Assembly: GCA_964019335.1 (NCBI GenBank)
Contig: OZ025658.1
Span: 620,001-684,000, forward strand
Source of the DNA: Diplonema japonicum
Lineage: Eukaryota; Euglenozoa; Diplonemea; Diplonemida; Diplonemidae
Reading direction: 5' to 3'
DNA length: 64,000 nt
Shown here one piece after another: positions 12,668 through 23,479 of this stretch. The notes beneath the pieces are model-generated. The model had not been told where the DNA came from. It did not search any database and saw nothing but the letters and a program-made list of their open reading frames with translations. Position 1 is the first letter of the stretch, and every line of letters starts with the position of its first letter. A program made the translations under genes and the position numbers.

Positions 12668-13810
12668 ATGAAGGTGGGCCAGTATGAGCTCGGAAAAACG
12701 ATAGGACGGGGCGCCTTCAGCAAGGTGAAAATCGCCACCCACATGGAGACCGGCGAGGAGTTCGTGGTGAAGATAATAGACAAGCTCGGCGGGGGGATGA
12801 AGTCAGAGCGCGACGTCAAAACAGAAGTCAAGCTGGAAATCAGCATCATGAAGCGGCTGACCCACACGAACATAGTGCGGATGTACGAAGTCATGGAGAG
12901 CAGTAAACACTACTATATAGTACTGGAGTCTGTCAGAGGAGGCGACCTTTGCGACCACATAATGACTGAAGGAAAGCTTTCCGAAAAAGTCGCCGCAGGT
13001 TACCTCCGCGACCTCTGCGAAGGCTTAAAAGCATGCCACTCAGCAGGAGTCGCCCATCGCGATGTCAAGCCTGAAAATTGTTTAATCTCGAAAAATGGCG
13101 TATTAAAAGTCGCGGACTTCGGTCTCTCAAGATTCCATAAGGGGCGTTGCGAGACGCTGGACCAATCTGACTATGCCACCGATGCCGTTGGCACTCTTTC
13201 CTACGCAGCGCCCGAGGTCCTTGACGCTCCTTACAACGCATTTAAAGCTGATCTTTGGTCCATTGGTGTTGTTATTTTCGTTATGCTCACTGGGAAATTT
13301 CCCTTTGGCAGCAAGGGGTACACTGACGCGCAGATCCAGCAGGACATTAAAGCGGGAAGAATCAACAGGTTTCCTACAACGTTGAGCCCCGAGGCAAAAG
13401 ATCTCATCATTAAGCTTATTGTTGTCGATGCCAACAGCAGGCTGTCCTTGGCAGGGATTTTACAGCATCCTTGGGTGAACTCAGCCAGCCCGCGTAGGGT
13501 AGACGGGAAAAAAGTACGACCAGACGCGATTGACATTTCAAAGGTGCAGGAGGAGGCAAAGGCGACGCAAGCTTCTGCGATAGAGGCGACCATGTCCCCA
13601 CAATGGGCGGACAGTCCTGCTGCCGGGAACCGCACAAAATTCACCCCCACTCTTTTTTCACCGAAGGCGGAACACGGGTCCGTACACCCTCCCGCCCTCC
13701 CCACGTCACCTCCTCTCGCTCACCCGTCTTCAGCCGGGTCCGGACTGAACATGGCCGATTTAAAAAGCATCTTGGAACAAGAAGGGAAAGAGCTTGGTAT
13801 GAGGAAATGA
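12668..13810 (+). CDS. Serine/threonine protein kinase, CAMK/SNF1-CIPK-like
   Basis: 380 residues, one exon, ATG directly after a run of A. The kinase domain fills residues ~6-265: glycine loop IGRGAFSKV, VVKI lysine, catalytic HRDVKPEN, DFGLS, GTLSYAAPEV and DLWSIGVVIFVMLTGKFPF. All catalytic residues are present, so it should be active. The overall pattern (MKVGQYELGKTIG start, substrate helix and HPWV motif) is that of AMPK/CIPK-type CAMK kinases. No NAF motif, calmodulin site or UBA can be recognised in the Pro/Ser-rich tail. Substrate and pathway are unknown. Confidence 0.85.
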   Translation: MKVGQYELGKTIGRGAFSKVKIATHMETGEEFVVKIIDKLGGGMKSERDVKTEVKLEISIMKRLTHTNIVRMYEVMESSKHYYIVLESVRGGDLCDHIMTEGKLSEKVAAGYLRDLCEGLKACHSAGVAHRDVKPENCLISKNGVLKVADFGLSRFHKGRCETLDQSDYATDAVGTLSYAAPEVLDAPYNAFKADLWSIGVVIFVMLTGKFPFGSKGYTDAQIQQDIKAGRINRFPTTLSPEAKDLIIKLIVVDANSRLSLAGILQHPWVNSASPRRVDGKKVRPDAIDISKVQEEAKATQASAIEATMSPQWADSPAAGNRTKFTPTLFSPKAEHGSVHPPALPTSPPLAHPSSAGSGLNMADLKSILEQEGKELGMRK

Positions 13811-14548
13811 TAATGTTTTTTTTATTGTATAATACTGCCCTCATATCTTTTCTTTTAAAAGTGTTGGGGGGGGGGGGGGGGGGGGGGATAGTTGAAACCG
13901 TAATTTTTTCTTTTTTCCGTCTTCTTTTCAGTGTTTTTCCCTTCCCCCCCTCCTTTTTCCAAAATTCCACCCCCCCCCCTGCCCCTCCCCACTTTTTTTT
14001 ACATATGAAACAACTGAGGGAAATTATATATAAAAAAAAGAAACGGAAGAAAAAGAAGAAGGAAAAAAAACACACACATTCACATGCCCCCCCCCCCCCC
14101 CCCCCCGTACATCTCGCTCACCCTTTACTATGAAAAAAAAATCCTTTTTTTTCCCTTTTCTTTTTTTTTGTGTATTTCCCTTTACTGACGGCGTAACAAT
14201 GGAAAAAAAAATGTCAAGGTCCTAACTAGAAAGGAAGGAAAGGGAGGGAGTGATGAGAGAATGCGGGGGGGGGGGGGTGTATAATAAAAAGGAACAGTGA
14301 TGAGAGAATAACAAAAAATTAAGTTTGTGTTACCCCCCCCCAAAAAAAGAAATGGACACTTTTTCTCTGTTCCCCTCCTCTTCCCAACCTTTTTTTTTTA
14401 TACGGTTTTTGTTTTAATAAGAGGGATAGGTGGCGTGAGGAAAAGAAAAAAAGAAGAAGAGAAAAAGAGAGAGAAAGAAAATGCTGCGAACCCCAAAACA
14501 CGAAGCGAGAGGGTAGAACCTTTTCACATTTTTCTTTTTTTTGCTTTG

Positions 14549-14586
<38 letters not shown>

Positions 14587-14767
14587 TTTTGATTTTCCTT
14601 TTCCTTTTTTGCGCGAGAATACGGGGAGGGGATGGTTTTAATGTATTTAGTTTTTTTCTTTTCCCCCCATCCTTTGTTTGTCCAAATAATCTTTATGAAA
14701 GACTGAGAAGAAAAAAAAAGAGCGAAGAAAAAGAGAAGAAAAAGAGAAGAAAAAAAAACGAGAGAAC

Positions 14768-14798
<31 letters not shown>

Positions 14799-15670
14799 AA
14801 AATCCTCATTTCTAAAATCCTCATCTTCAGGCTGTGATTTTGTATTCCCCCCGTTCTCCCCCCACTCCTCCCCCTGTGAAAAAAAAAAAAAATAGGAAAA
14901 TAGCAGTTCTTTAAGTGGGAGAAAGTACTTTTCGAAAAAGTCATGTCAGAATGTCAGCCAGCTGCAAGAAAGATAATGGTACAAAACCCTGTCGGTTTTT
15001 ATACTTTTTTTTTCCCCTGCCGATTTCCCGGTCATTTAAAATAATTCTCCCCCCCATTGTGAAAGAGAAAAGAGAGAGAGAAAAAGATAGTCGTAATGAG
15101 CGACACAGGTAGGGTGGAGTGAGAGAAAAGGGAACGAAATGAGGGGACATCAACAAAAAAAAGAAAAAAAGAAAAAAATCCGGTTTGTTGTTTCTTGGCA
15201 GCCAAACTACTTACTTACCACATTCTTTTTTTTTCCCTTTTTTTTTTTTTTAAAGAAAATAGCTTTTTATGAGTCTTCGACTTGTCTAACAAAAGGGGAA
15301 CGTTGGCAACACGTTACGGGTTATAAACTACCCACCCCCAGCACGTAGCATCTATCATGTCGCTTTGGCCCTTCAGTGGGCTACTGCCGCCAGATTCGTG
15401 GACTTGAAACTGATTCTCTGCCGGGAACTGGTGGTAAAGCACGAGCACGACTGCGACAAGTTCCCTTCTTTTTTTTTTTTGGTGTAGTAAATAGCTAATT
15501 TTTTTCTTTCTTATCCTTACACCCCCCTCCCCCCCCCCCCACCTTTTTCTTATCCCCTCTTTTTTTTTTATCCCTTTTATTTCTTGTTTCTGATCTTTTT
15601 TTTTTATTATTTTTTTTTTTACCAGTAAAAAAAGAAAAAAAAAAGTGGGGGTTTTTTTTTTAAAAAAAAA
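13811..15670. other. Homopolymer-rich intergenic spacer
   Basis: About 1.86 kb made mainly of runs of G, C, A and T: poly-G near 13866, poly-C near 14090 and 15530, poly-T near 14550, poly-A near 14770. No credible long ORF. The only complex-sequence island is about 15300-15475; it holds a short exon-like open frame and an ATG (15357) opening 16 codons, but I recognise nothing in it. It could contain processing signals for the flanking genes. Confidence 0.6.
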
Positions 15671-18634
15671 ATGGAGAACCCCTTCCAAAAAGAAATCGAA
15701 GACATGAACCGTGCAAACAGCGAGCTGGCGGAGACTCTAGCAAATGAACGCGACTCAAACTCGAGAAATTTGAGGCGGAAGGACGACGAGATCCAGAACC
15801 TCCACAAGAAGCTGACCAACAGCAGGACGGAGGCGGTGATAGATGTGGAAAGAGCGCTGCGGGACGGTTTCACGCAACACGAGGCCACAGTCCGCAGGGC
15901 GATGCACGTCGAGCTACTAATGTGCAGAAGGGTTCTTTCAGCCGAGCTTTGCGAGGAACAGTCCATGTTCAAAAACACAAGATGCACCGCAGCTCACCAT
16001 CGCTTAGAACAGGAAAATGTCCGCTTAAGGACAAATCTCCAACTAGCCTGTGAATCAAAAGGCGTCTTCACTACGGAAAATGTACAGCTTAAATCCGACA
16101 ATCAATTGTTGAAATCTCAAGTCACCACGATGGAGGCCCAGCTCAATTCGTCAATAGACAATTTCACCGCCGCCTCCACCGCTTTAGAACGGTTCGAATC
16201 CGAAAACAAAATTTTAAAAAGAGAAGCAGCAGTGGCCGAGACCAAAGCAAAGCATCTCAAAGACAGCAACGAAGCTCTACGCGAAAAAATGCACTCTGCA
16301 GAAGAAACCCATTCCCAGGAACTACACAACACCTCGGAAAAGGTGTCCAGCTTAGTCTCGGAGATAATGATGGCAACGCATGACGCCTCATCTCGGCTGA
16401 CTCTCGAAGAATCTGCCTCTCGTTCCGGATTCGTGGAACGAGAATGCGTACAACGCAGCGAATTGCTCTCAAGATTCTACTCCGTTTACATGCGGGTCAG
16501 GGATGATATGTTTCAAAAGCTAATTTCGGTGTCGGAAACACAACAGTTGGCCGAACGTGTGTTGCACGAGCAATGTGAAAGAGAAACGGCTGTGTTGATC
16601 TTGAAGAAAGAAGCAGAGACGACCCTCGACCAGCTGGAGAGCGTTCTGAGGAAGAAGGAGGCCGCTCTGCTTCAAATTGGCGAGCTTTTGACAATGCAGT
16701 CCTCGCTGCAACACCAGCTGGCAGAGTCTGAAAGCATAGCAGACAAGCTTCGCACGGAAAACGAATCTTTACGTGGAAAATCCGTCCTCCTGTCACGTCG
16801 CGTGACAGATTCACAAAAACACGCCTCGGAACTCAAAACACAACTTTCCCTTGTGGTTCCCTACGACGACAGCGCATTGACCTCAAATGTTCGCAGGGAT
16901 GTCAGGGAGTATCAAAACGAAATACAAATTCTTAAGAAGCAGTACCAGGAAGCGAAGCAAGGGTTGTCCGCCAGCGAAACCGCGCTCGGTAAGGCAAAGA
17001 TCGACGCGAACAAGCGTCTCGTTGAGCTCGAAGCCGCGCAGAGCCGAAACAGAGAACAACAGAAAACCATAGCAGGCCTCAAAAAAGACCTCGAAAAACG
17101 CAAAAAATCAACACCGGAGACCCCTCCCCCACCTACAACCAAGGAAGTAGCCATTGTACCGCAAGCACCCGTAGCCCAACAACCTCCTGGAGCAAGCCGT
17201 GTCGAGTATCTGAAGATACTCTTAACCGACAAAGAAGACGCGCTTGGTAAAATACGATCAGAAAACGCCGGACTACGCGTGAAAATAGCAATGGTGGAGA
17301 CAGAAGTTGACACGCTGAGAGCGCGGAATTCCGAATTAACCGAAATGGTGGGAAGAGAGTCCCCGGAAGTAGACAGGCTGCAGGTTTTATTAGACGCAGC
17401 GGTAAGAGGACGACAAGACGCTGAAACAGAGTGCAAATCGCATCGGGAGGAGGCGGAACTGGCTTGGAAACACCGGCAAGACCAGTTGGACGAGATTCAA
17501 AAAACAGAGTTTAAGCTCACAGAGCTCCATGCGGACGCTGACCACTCCCGATACGAACTGGAAAAAACAAAAACGAGGCTGAAGGAACGCGAAGAGGAGG
17601 TCCGAAACCTCCAATCGGACGTGAAAAATCTTCAAACAGAACTGACGGAAAGCTACCACAGAACATCGACCGCCGCTGTTGAAATCTCCGCCATCGTGTC
17701 CGAAAGATCCAGCGAGAAGGAACGATACAACACGATCCTAAGGGAGCTGAAGACACAGGTACAGCAAGCGGAGATGAACAACACCCAGAACACATCTCTT
17801 CACGTGGAGCTCGCCGAGGAAAATACTGTTTTGAAACACGAGCTTGAATCTCTAAAGCGTCCCGTCCACCCACACCAGAAAACAGTCAATGTCCCGACCT
17901 ACCCTTACCCTTCGGTGTCAAAAGATGCTCTCGACGAAGCGTTTTGCAAAGGGGCTGCTAGCGTGGATGTGAAGCAGCAGTACGAAGACGGATACAGAAA
18001 GGGTTTAGCAGAGGGAAGGCAAGGGAGGTTGAAGCTACCCGTTCCCAATACAGACTCGAAACAGCATTACGACAGCGGGTATCAAAAGGGGTTGGAGGAG
18101 GGAAAGCGTAAGGTACCCCATCCCTCGGATCAGGGAAGACAACAACAACAGCAGCAGCTCGGTGAAGCATATCGAAAGGGGCTCGCGGAGGGCAGGGCAG
18201 CCGCATCACAGCCGTGTGAACGATGTGCAAACAGTGTGGACCCCAAGCAGCTGGCAAGCATGCAACAACAATGCAGGAATTTGGTGAAGGAGAGAAGGGT
18301 TGCCGAAAAGAGGTGGCTTGAAGATGAAAGGTCCTTGATGCAAGAAGTCGACACGCTGAGGGGGACCCTCCAAGGCGAGCGGGCCACCCACTTGAAAGAA
18401 GTCACCGAGCTCCGTGCCAACACGGAGCGGCTCCATGCTCGCTCAGAGTCCCGCCTCACCAAGGTGAAATCACTCCAATCACAGCTCCGTGAGGCTAAAA
18501 ACCTCCCTGAGCCCGAGTCCATCGTCACCGAAGACCACCCTTCAGACCCCACCATCCCCACTGTCCCAGCCTTCGGGAGCAGCAAAAAACGCAGAACCAC
18601 AGGGAAATGCGGTACTTGCGGGAGGCCGTTCTAG
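15671..18634 (+). CDS. Long coiled-coil protein with KGLxEGR repeats and CxxC tail
   Basis: 987 residues, one exon, ATG immediately after an A run. Nearly the whole length is heptad-rich, charged coiled coil (Glu/Lys/Arg/Gln with Leu spacing), broken by a proline-rich linker near residues 478-510 and another near 730-750. Between about residues 765 and 845 a short motif recurs three times: GYRKGLAEGR, GYQKGLEEGK and AYRKGLAEGR, each preceded by an acidic or aromatic segment, with a poly-Gln run before the third. The protein ends in KCGTCGRPF, which may be part of a metal site. No motor or kinase domain. Probably cytoskeletal (flagellum, basal body or centriole), but that rests only on architecture. 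Confidence 0.8.
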   Translation: MENPFQKEIEDMNRANSELAETLANERDSNSRNLRRKDDEIQNLHKKLTNSRTEAVIDVERALRDGFTQHEATVRRAMHVELLMCRRVLSAELCEEQSMFKNTRCTAAHHRLEQENVRLRTNLQLACESKGVFTTENVQLKSDNQLLKSQVTTMEAQLNSSIDNFTAASTALERFESENKILKREAAVAETKAKHLKDSNEALREKMHSAEETHSQELHNTSEKVSSLVSEIMMATHDASSRLTLEESASRSGFVERECVQRSELLSRFYSVYMRVRDDMFQKLISVSETQQLAERVLHEQCERETAVLILKKEAETTLDQLESVLRKKEAALLQIGELLTMQSSLQHQLAESESIADKLRTENESLRGKSVLLSRRVTDSQKHASELKTQLSLVVPYDDSALTSNVRRDVREYQNEIQILKKQYQEAKQGLSASETALGKAKIDANKRLVELEAAQSRNREQQKTIAGLKKDLEKRKKSTPETPPPPTTKEVAIVPQAPVAQQPPGASRVEYLKILLTDKEDALGKIRSENAGLRVKIAMVETEVDTLRARNSELTEMVGRESPEVDRLQVLLDAAVRGRQDAETECKSHREEAELAWKHRQDQLDEIQKTEFKLTELHADADHSRYELEKTKTRLKEREEEVRNLQSDVKNLQTELTESYHRTSTAAVEISAIVSERSSEKERYNTILRELKTQVQQAEMNNTQNTSLHVELAEENTVLKHELESLKRPVHPHQKTVNVPTYPYPSVSKDALDEAFCKGAASVDVKQQYEDGYRKGLAEGRQGRLKLPVPNTDSKQHYDSGYQKGLEEGKRKVPHPSDQGRQQQQQQLGEAYRKGLAEGRAAASQPCERCANSVDPKQLASMQQQCRNLVKERRVAEKRWLEDERSLMQEVDTLRGTLQGERATHLKEVTELRANTERLHARSESRLTKVKSLQSQLREAKNLPEPESIVTEDHPSDPTIPTVPAFGSSKKRRTTGKCGTCGRPF

Positions 18635-18640
18635 ACCCAA

Positions 18641-18675
<35 letters not shown>

Positions 18676-18868
18676 AGACCTTTTTGTCAAAAAAAAAAGT
18701 AGGTCTGATGGAAATTCACTTTCTTTTTGTTCCTTTTTTAGATTTTTTTTTTTTCCTTGTTAGAAATTATTGAACAATTGAACACCCTTTTTTTTTATAA
18801 AAGATTCTTCTCGTTGAACTTTAAAAAAAAAAAAAAACAAAAAAAAAAAAAACAAAAGGAGAGGGGAC

Positions 18869-19833
18869 ATGCGTCGGGGGAGAGTCCTACTGACGGACCA
18901 GCGGGGGGATTTCTATGGGAAGTACGTGTCGAGAGCGAAGATGGGAACGGGTTTCGGTGGGGGGTTGTCAGACCGAAAGGCAGACCATGTGATGTACACA
19001 CCCCAAATGGCAATGCGGGGCTCGCCTTATCCAAAATACCCTGGGGCCTGGGGGGTCCCGGGGCCAGACGAGGCAAAAGTAGGAAAGAAAAGTGTAAGGG
19101 ATTGGGACGTCATGAAAAAGGTGAAGCTTGGCGACCTGACACCTGTGGACGATGCAGCACGGGAAACAAGGCTTCCTGGTGTATTGTGGAAATCCGAGCT
19201 ACCGCAGGACCCGGTAGACCGGCTTTTTTTTCAAGTGAAATCCAGCAACGCAGAACTTCTCTTCAGCAATGGCACTCCTGACAACCCCCACGGCCACCAC
19301 GAGGTCAGTACTGATACTGTTGAGGGAGCTTTCAACAACCGTGACCCCCTCTCTATCATGTGCCGTGCTTTGGCAAAACAAGACGAAAGGCGGGAACGGT
19401 TCATCACCGTCCTGGCCACTGACGAAACCAAACAAATAGCCAGACACCTTCTCGACCTTGGCCTCATAGCCGGCATGCGGGACTACAACAACAACTGGAA
19501 ATTCTCCATCGAGACCAAGTGGTGGGACAACATGCCTGCTATTCAAACGATGACAAGGCTCTCCATTCATGAGGTATTGTAGTGACGGGAATATTAAGGA
19601 AAAAAAAAATCCAGAGAGGTGTACGTTGGTCCTGGGGCATAGAAGAGGTCCGAAAAGCAATGTACTTCAATAAGGTAAGGAAGAAGGGGGGGGGGAGAAA
19701 ATAACACCCTCCAACACAGGTTTATAACGTGGTACGAATTTACTTTTTGAAACTGGACAGCGGGGAGGTGATACCGCATACCGAAGCCTTTAGACGGAAT
19801 GTTGGTGGACAGGCACTGTGTTATGTTGATTAA
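18869..19833 (+). CDS. Mitochondrial small-subunit ribosomal protein uS8m
   Basis: Exons 18869-19573, 19615-19674 and 19720-19833 give 292 residues. The conserved uS8 part begins near residue 155 (DPLSIMCRAL, then LLDLGLIAGM) and ends, after both introns are removed, with the hallmark C-terminus GGQALCYVD, equivalent to bacterial GGEVLCYV. Without the introns this terminus would be lost. The ~150-residue N-terminal extension (RRGRVLLTDQRGDFYGKYV) is basic and glycine-rich and could hold the mitochondrial targeting signal. Intron donors are GTATTG and GTAAGG (41 and 45 nt). uS8 binds the central domain of small-subunit rRNA. Confidence 0.85.
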
Positions 19834-19856
19834 AATCAAGGAAATATTTATTATGG

Positions 19857-19897
<41 letters not shown>

Positions 19898-20000
19898 GAA
19901 AAGTGTAGTGTTTTTTGGTTCTTCGTTTTTTTTTTCTTTTTTTTTTTTCTACGGGAAAAAAAAAAAAAAGACTCATTTGACACAAAAAAAAAAAGAAAAA

Positions 20001-20460
20001 ATGGGACATGAGAACTGGCCTTGGCCCAACGCGCAGGCAGTGCCCCGTGGGACTAAATGGTGGAAATCTTTGACCCCTGGTATGAGCATCGCGAAGAGGG
20101 TGAGACGGGTGGAACTCATCGGCGACTGTGTGATTCTTGGGGCCATTGGTTACCTTTTTGCCAAGGCCTACCTCCAGTCTGACAGCGCGTATCAGCACAA
20201 GAGGAGTGCACTCATCGGTCAGCCACCTGCACTGGTAGCTCAGTACTACAACTTCGCCAGCGTCGGCGAAAACAGAACCGTCGGGAGAGATCAGCTGCAG
20301 AAATATAAAGACGAGCTTGCAGGAGCGAGGAAGGTATGACAAACAAGGGAGGAAAAAAAAAAGGAAAAAAAAAAACACAGAGTGGGAGCAGTGGTTCCGA
20401 TATTGCGTTCAAGTACTGAAGAAGAAAAGGAAGGGAAAAAAAAAGAAATGGAAGTATTAG
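20001..20460 (+). CDS. Small single-span membrane protein of unknown function
   Basis: The first exon (20001-20333) starts at an ATG after A-rich leader and encodes a Trp-rich N-terminus (ENWPWPNAQ, GTKWW), one hydrophobic helix (LIGDCVILGAIGYLFAKAYL) and a polar tail. I infer a 49-nt intron (GTATGA...ACACAGAG) to exon 20383-20460, giving 136 residues with a very basic end. Without the splice the ORF ends at 20339 after 112 residues. The second exon is uncertain because two adjacent AG acceptors exist. Size, single helix and Trp-rich matrix-like end resemble accessory subunits of mitochondrial inner-membrane complexes, but no family is recognised. Confidence 0.55.
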
Positions 20461-20770
20461 TGTGTAACTTTTTTGTGTTTCCCCCCCCATATTTTTTTTG
20501 ACAGAGCGGGGGAAAAAAAAAAGAAAAAGAAAAAGAGAGAAAAAAGCATCTTTGCCACAAACAATTGATGCGTTTTTTTTACATTTCCCCCCCCCTATGT
20601 AAGAAAAAAAAAAGAAACCGGTCCGTTTTTTTTTTTTTTTTTTCTTTCTTTCTTTTTTCTCCATTTTCTTTGGGCAGTGTCTTTTTTTTTTTCTTTTTTT
20701 TTTCTTCCGACTTTTCAAAAAAAAAAAAAAAAAAAAAAAAAAAGTGGGGAGGAAAAAAAAAAAAAAAAAA

Positions 20771-22293
20771 ATGACCGAAATCGACGAGGACGCATCCTTT
20801 CTCAAGGATTGCAATGTGCCCGTGCTTGTGAACGAGATAATGTGTCATCTCCTGGCGACCCGCCCTACCGACGTGGTGGGCGGCGTCATCGAGTTCTTGA
20901 ACAAGGCCGATCGGACGAAATACGGCCCTGGAAAGGGCGGAGCATCCCCACCGACAACGGATTTAAAACCAAAAACCGAAGAAGAACCACCTGCAGCACC
21001 CGAATCAAAGGAAACCGCGGAAGCGGAAGCACCTGAACTAGGCGAAGATCTAGAAGATTTCTCCGCTTTCAAGGGCGATCTCAATGCAGAGCTCACGAAG
21101 AAACTCGCAGGCGGTGCCACGCGAATCAACATTTCCAAAAATAGCCTCACAGAACTCCCGCCACCGCTTCTTAACCAGACTAACGTGACTGAACTTTCCA
21201 TTGAAGAAAACCATTTTATCAACATGGACGGTTTGCTAACAATGACTGGTCTTGTATATTTAAATATCTCCGACAACCCAAAATTCAAGGAAATCCCAGA
21301 GGGCTTCGCGACGAAACTTCCCAAACTTGTAAAACTCGACGCGTACAAATGCGGCTTCAGCGGGCAGCTGAGCGACGAGCTTGCCGGGTGTTCCAACATG
21401 ACCCACGTCAACTTCTATAACAATTCGATTTTAAAACCGTTTAAGTGCGGGGGGCTCAAAAGCCTCATTGAGTTCAACCTATCGTCAAATAAGATCATGG
21501 CCGTCCCGGAGGGAAGCTTCGAATGCCTGCAGAATGTCAAGCGCTTGGCACTGTTTTGGAACCGCTTGTTAAAAGTCCCTTCGCTGGCACCGTTGACATC
21601 GTTAAAGGAGCTCCAGTTGAACGGAAACCAGCTCCCGGAAATGCCGGAACTAGGCGTGCACGACGAGCTAGAAGAGATAAATTTGTCGGAAAACAAAATT
21701 GCAAAGCTTCACGAGTCGCTCTTCAACCAGAAGAATCTCGAGGTTTTCGCAGCGGGAAAGAATTTGCTCACCAACGAGTCGATTCTCTCAAACTGGCCCA
21801 AGATTGAAAACATCAAAAAGATTCATTTTCCCGACAATCAGCTGACCTCCATCCCGGACGTCTTCCTTGACCTCCCCAATCTCATTGTCCTCGAACTCAA
21901 CAAGAACCAGATCAAGACCCTCCCCGCCGACATAGATCGCTTTGAAAAGAAGACCAATCCACTGAACCACTTGTTCCTCGCGGAAAACCCTTTTGAAACG
22001 CTTCCCACTGTTATGGGTGACCTACAGTCGCTCAAACGTATTGCCTTCAGAGGGTGCCCCCTCGACATGACAGATGAAACAACAAAGACAACTTACGAAA
22101 AGCTCGAGGCGATCATCAAAACCAAGGGAATCGAGGGGAAGTTCCTCGACAGCAAAAGAACCGGAACCGTTCAAAGAAAGGTCGCAAGCGGCCCCACCAC
22201 GTTGGGCACCCAGCCTGGTGTGGGTGGCGGTGGTGGCAGCGGTGCTGAAATGAAGAAGAAGAAGCGACCCGAAGATGGTATGGGGTTGAGGGG

Positions 22294-22336
<43 letters not shown>

Positions 22337-22386
22337 CAGAAGGCGTTCCTCCAAATGAGGGTGGAGTAACCCTTGCAATCGGTTAA
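20771..22386 (+). CDS. Leucine-rich-repeat protein with RII-alpha-like N-terminus
   Basis: Exons 20771-22277 and 22340-22386 give 517 residues. The ATG follows a run of A. Residues ~8-45 (a helical pair ending in PTDVVGGVIEFLNK) resemble the RII-alpha/DPY-30 dimerisation-docking fold found in axonemal proteins. A Glu/Pro/Ala-rich linker follows, then about a dozen LRRs (residues ~115-440; e.g. LKELQLNGNQLPEMPEL, LIVLELNKNQIKTLP). Reading straight on would add a poly-lysine stretch translated from an A run; splicing GTATGG...ATGCAG (62 nt) instead gives the sensible end EGVPPNEGGVTLAIG. Docking fold plus LRR suggests a flagellar or scaffold role; this is inference. Confidence 0.82.
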
Positions 22387-22739
22387 AAAAAGAAGGGGGA
22401 AAAGAAATGAAGAAAAAAAAATGTACAATAAAAGGGAGAACGGGAAAAAAAGTGAAAAATAACAAAAAGAAGAGAAAGAAAAAAGTGCCCGTTTTATTTC
22501 TTTTTTATATATTTTTCTTGAAAGCTATATATTTTCTTTTTTAAACAACACCCTCCTTTTTTTTGTTGTTGGTTCTTGTGTACATACAGAAAGGAAAAAA
22601 AAGAAGAGAACAAGAGTTTAAACCCCCCCCCCCCCCCTTACACACATTTCCTACCTTTCTTTCATAGTGTTCAGGGTTAACCGATCACCTTCGGGTTTTG
22701 AAACCCGACCCGAGCAATTTTAGATTTTCGATCACAGTC

Positions 22740-22902
22740 GGGTTAATGATCGGTTTTTTTCTAATTTCGGATCGGTTTGATCGGTTTTTTTAAATTTCGG
22801 ATCGGTTTTTTTGATCAGTTTGATCGGTTTTTTTTTAATTTCGGATCGGTTTGATCGATCCAAAAACCCATATTTCTGGCAAAAAATACCAAGACCATGC
22901 TC
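22740..22902. repeat. GATCGGTTT short tandem repeats and first copy of a ~57-bp direct repeat
   Basis: The motif TTTCGGATCGGTTTGATCGG recurs with variation from about 22740 to 22860. The stretch from GATCGGTTTGATCGATCC through ACCAAGACCATGCTC (ending at 22902) reappears nearly unchanged at 23064-23120, directly before the exon-like fragment. Both copies lie inside the inverted-repeat element. Confidence 0.75.
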
Positions 22903-23120
22903 AAATTTTTTTTTTTCAAAAACCCTATTTTGACGATCTGAGCCCATTCCAGCCATTAAAACCCAAAATAGAGCCTTATTTAAGGCCTTAAATGCAGTTT
23001 TGAAAAAACTGGTTTTAATTCTCCTGGGTCAGGGAGGTCCAAGTTAAAAACAACAGGATTTATGATCGGTTTGATCGATCCAAAACCATATTTCTGGCAA
23101 AAAATACCAAGACCATGCTC

Positions 23121-23307
23121 TGGTAACAGCCGTGGACGCGGTGTTCTCCTCGATCGACGCCAAGTTCGGAGAGATGCGTCGCGTCCGCCTCACACCAGAC
23201 GTACGAAGGCAGCTGTTGTTCTTGTACCTGAACCAGGACATCAGTGGTGCTCTGTCTTCGTCTGACAGGCACCACGTTCTCAGGCACGCCGGGTTGCAAG
23301 CAGGGAG
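23121..23307 (+). pseudogene. Exon-like gene fragment inside the transposon-like element
   Basis: About 187 bp of GC-rich, coding-looking sequence sits abruptly inside AT-rich element DNA. One frame is fully open and reads as a normal soluble protein piece (LVTAVDAVFSSIDAKFGEM ... VLRHAGLQAGR). It ends at GGGAG|GTAAGA, a good splice donor, and begins at the exact edge of the second copy of the internal direct repeat. This is what a captured host exon (transduplication) looks like. I do not recognise the parent gene and it is not elsewhere in the window. It has no start codon or continuation of its own, so I treat it as a fragment. Confidence 0.55.
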
Positions 23308-23479
23308 GTAAGAAATTGTGCGTTCATCGCTGTGTGCGTGCATTCAGTTCTCTGTGGGTGAACATCCTGCCTCAACGGGCACGCTTCCGTGTGTCCCATG
23401 GAGCTTTTCAAGGCGCCCCCTTACTTTGTGCGTTGCTACTTCCCGTTCAAGTTTCAATGTTTTTCATTATTGACTTTCG

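Noticed and set aside
15300-15475. Short exon-like island with ATG at 15357
   Set aside because: Only 16 codons from the ATG, no matching partner exon, and no family recognised; noted in the spacer entry instead.
20212-20848. Minus-strand ORFs of 80-200 codons in homopolymer regions
   Set aside because: They are runs of Phe and Lys from T/A tracts with no domain content; all credible genes are on the + strand.
22278-22339. Poly-lysine tail at the end of the LRR protein
   Set aside because: The A run lies between a GTATGG donor and a TGCAG acceptor; splicing yields a normal C-terminus, so I treat it as an intron.
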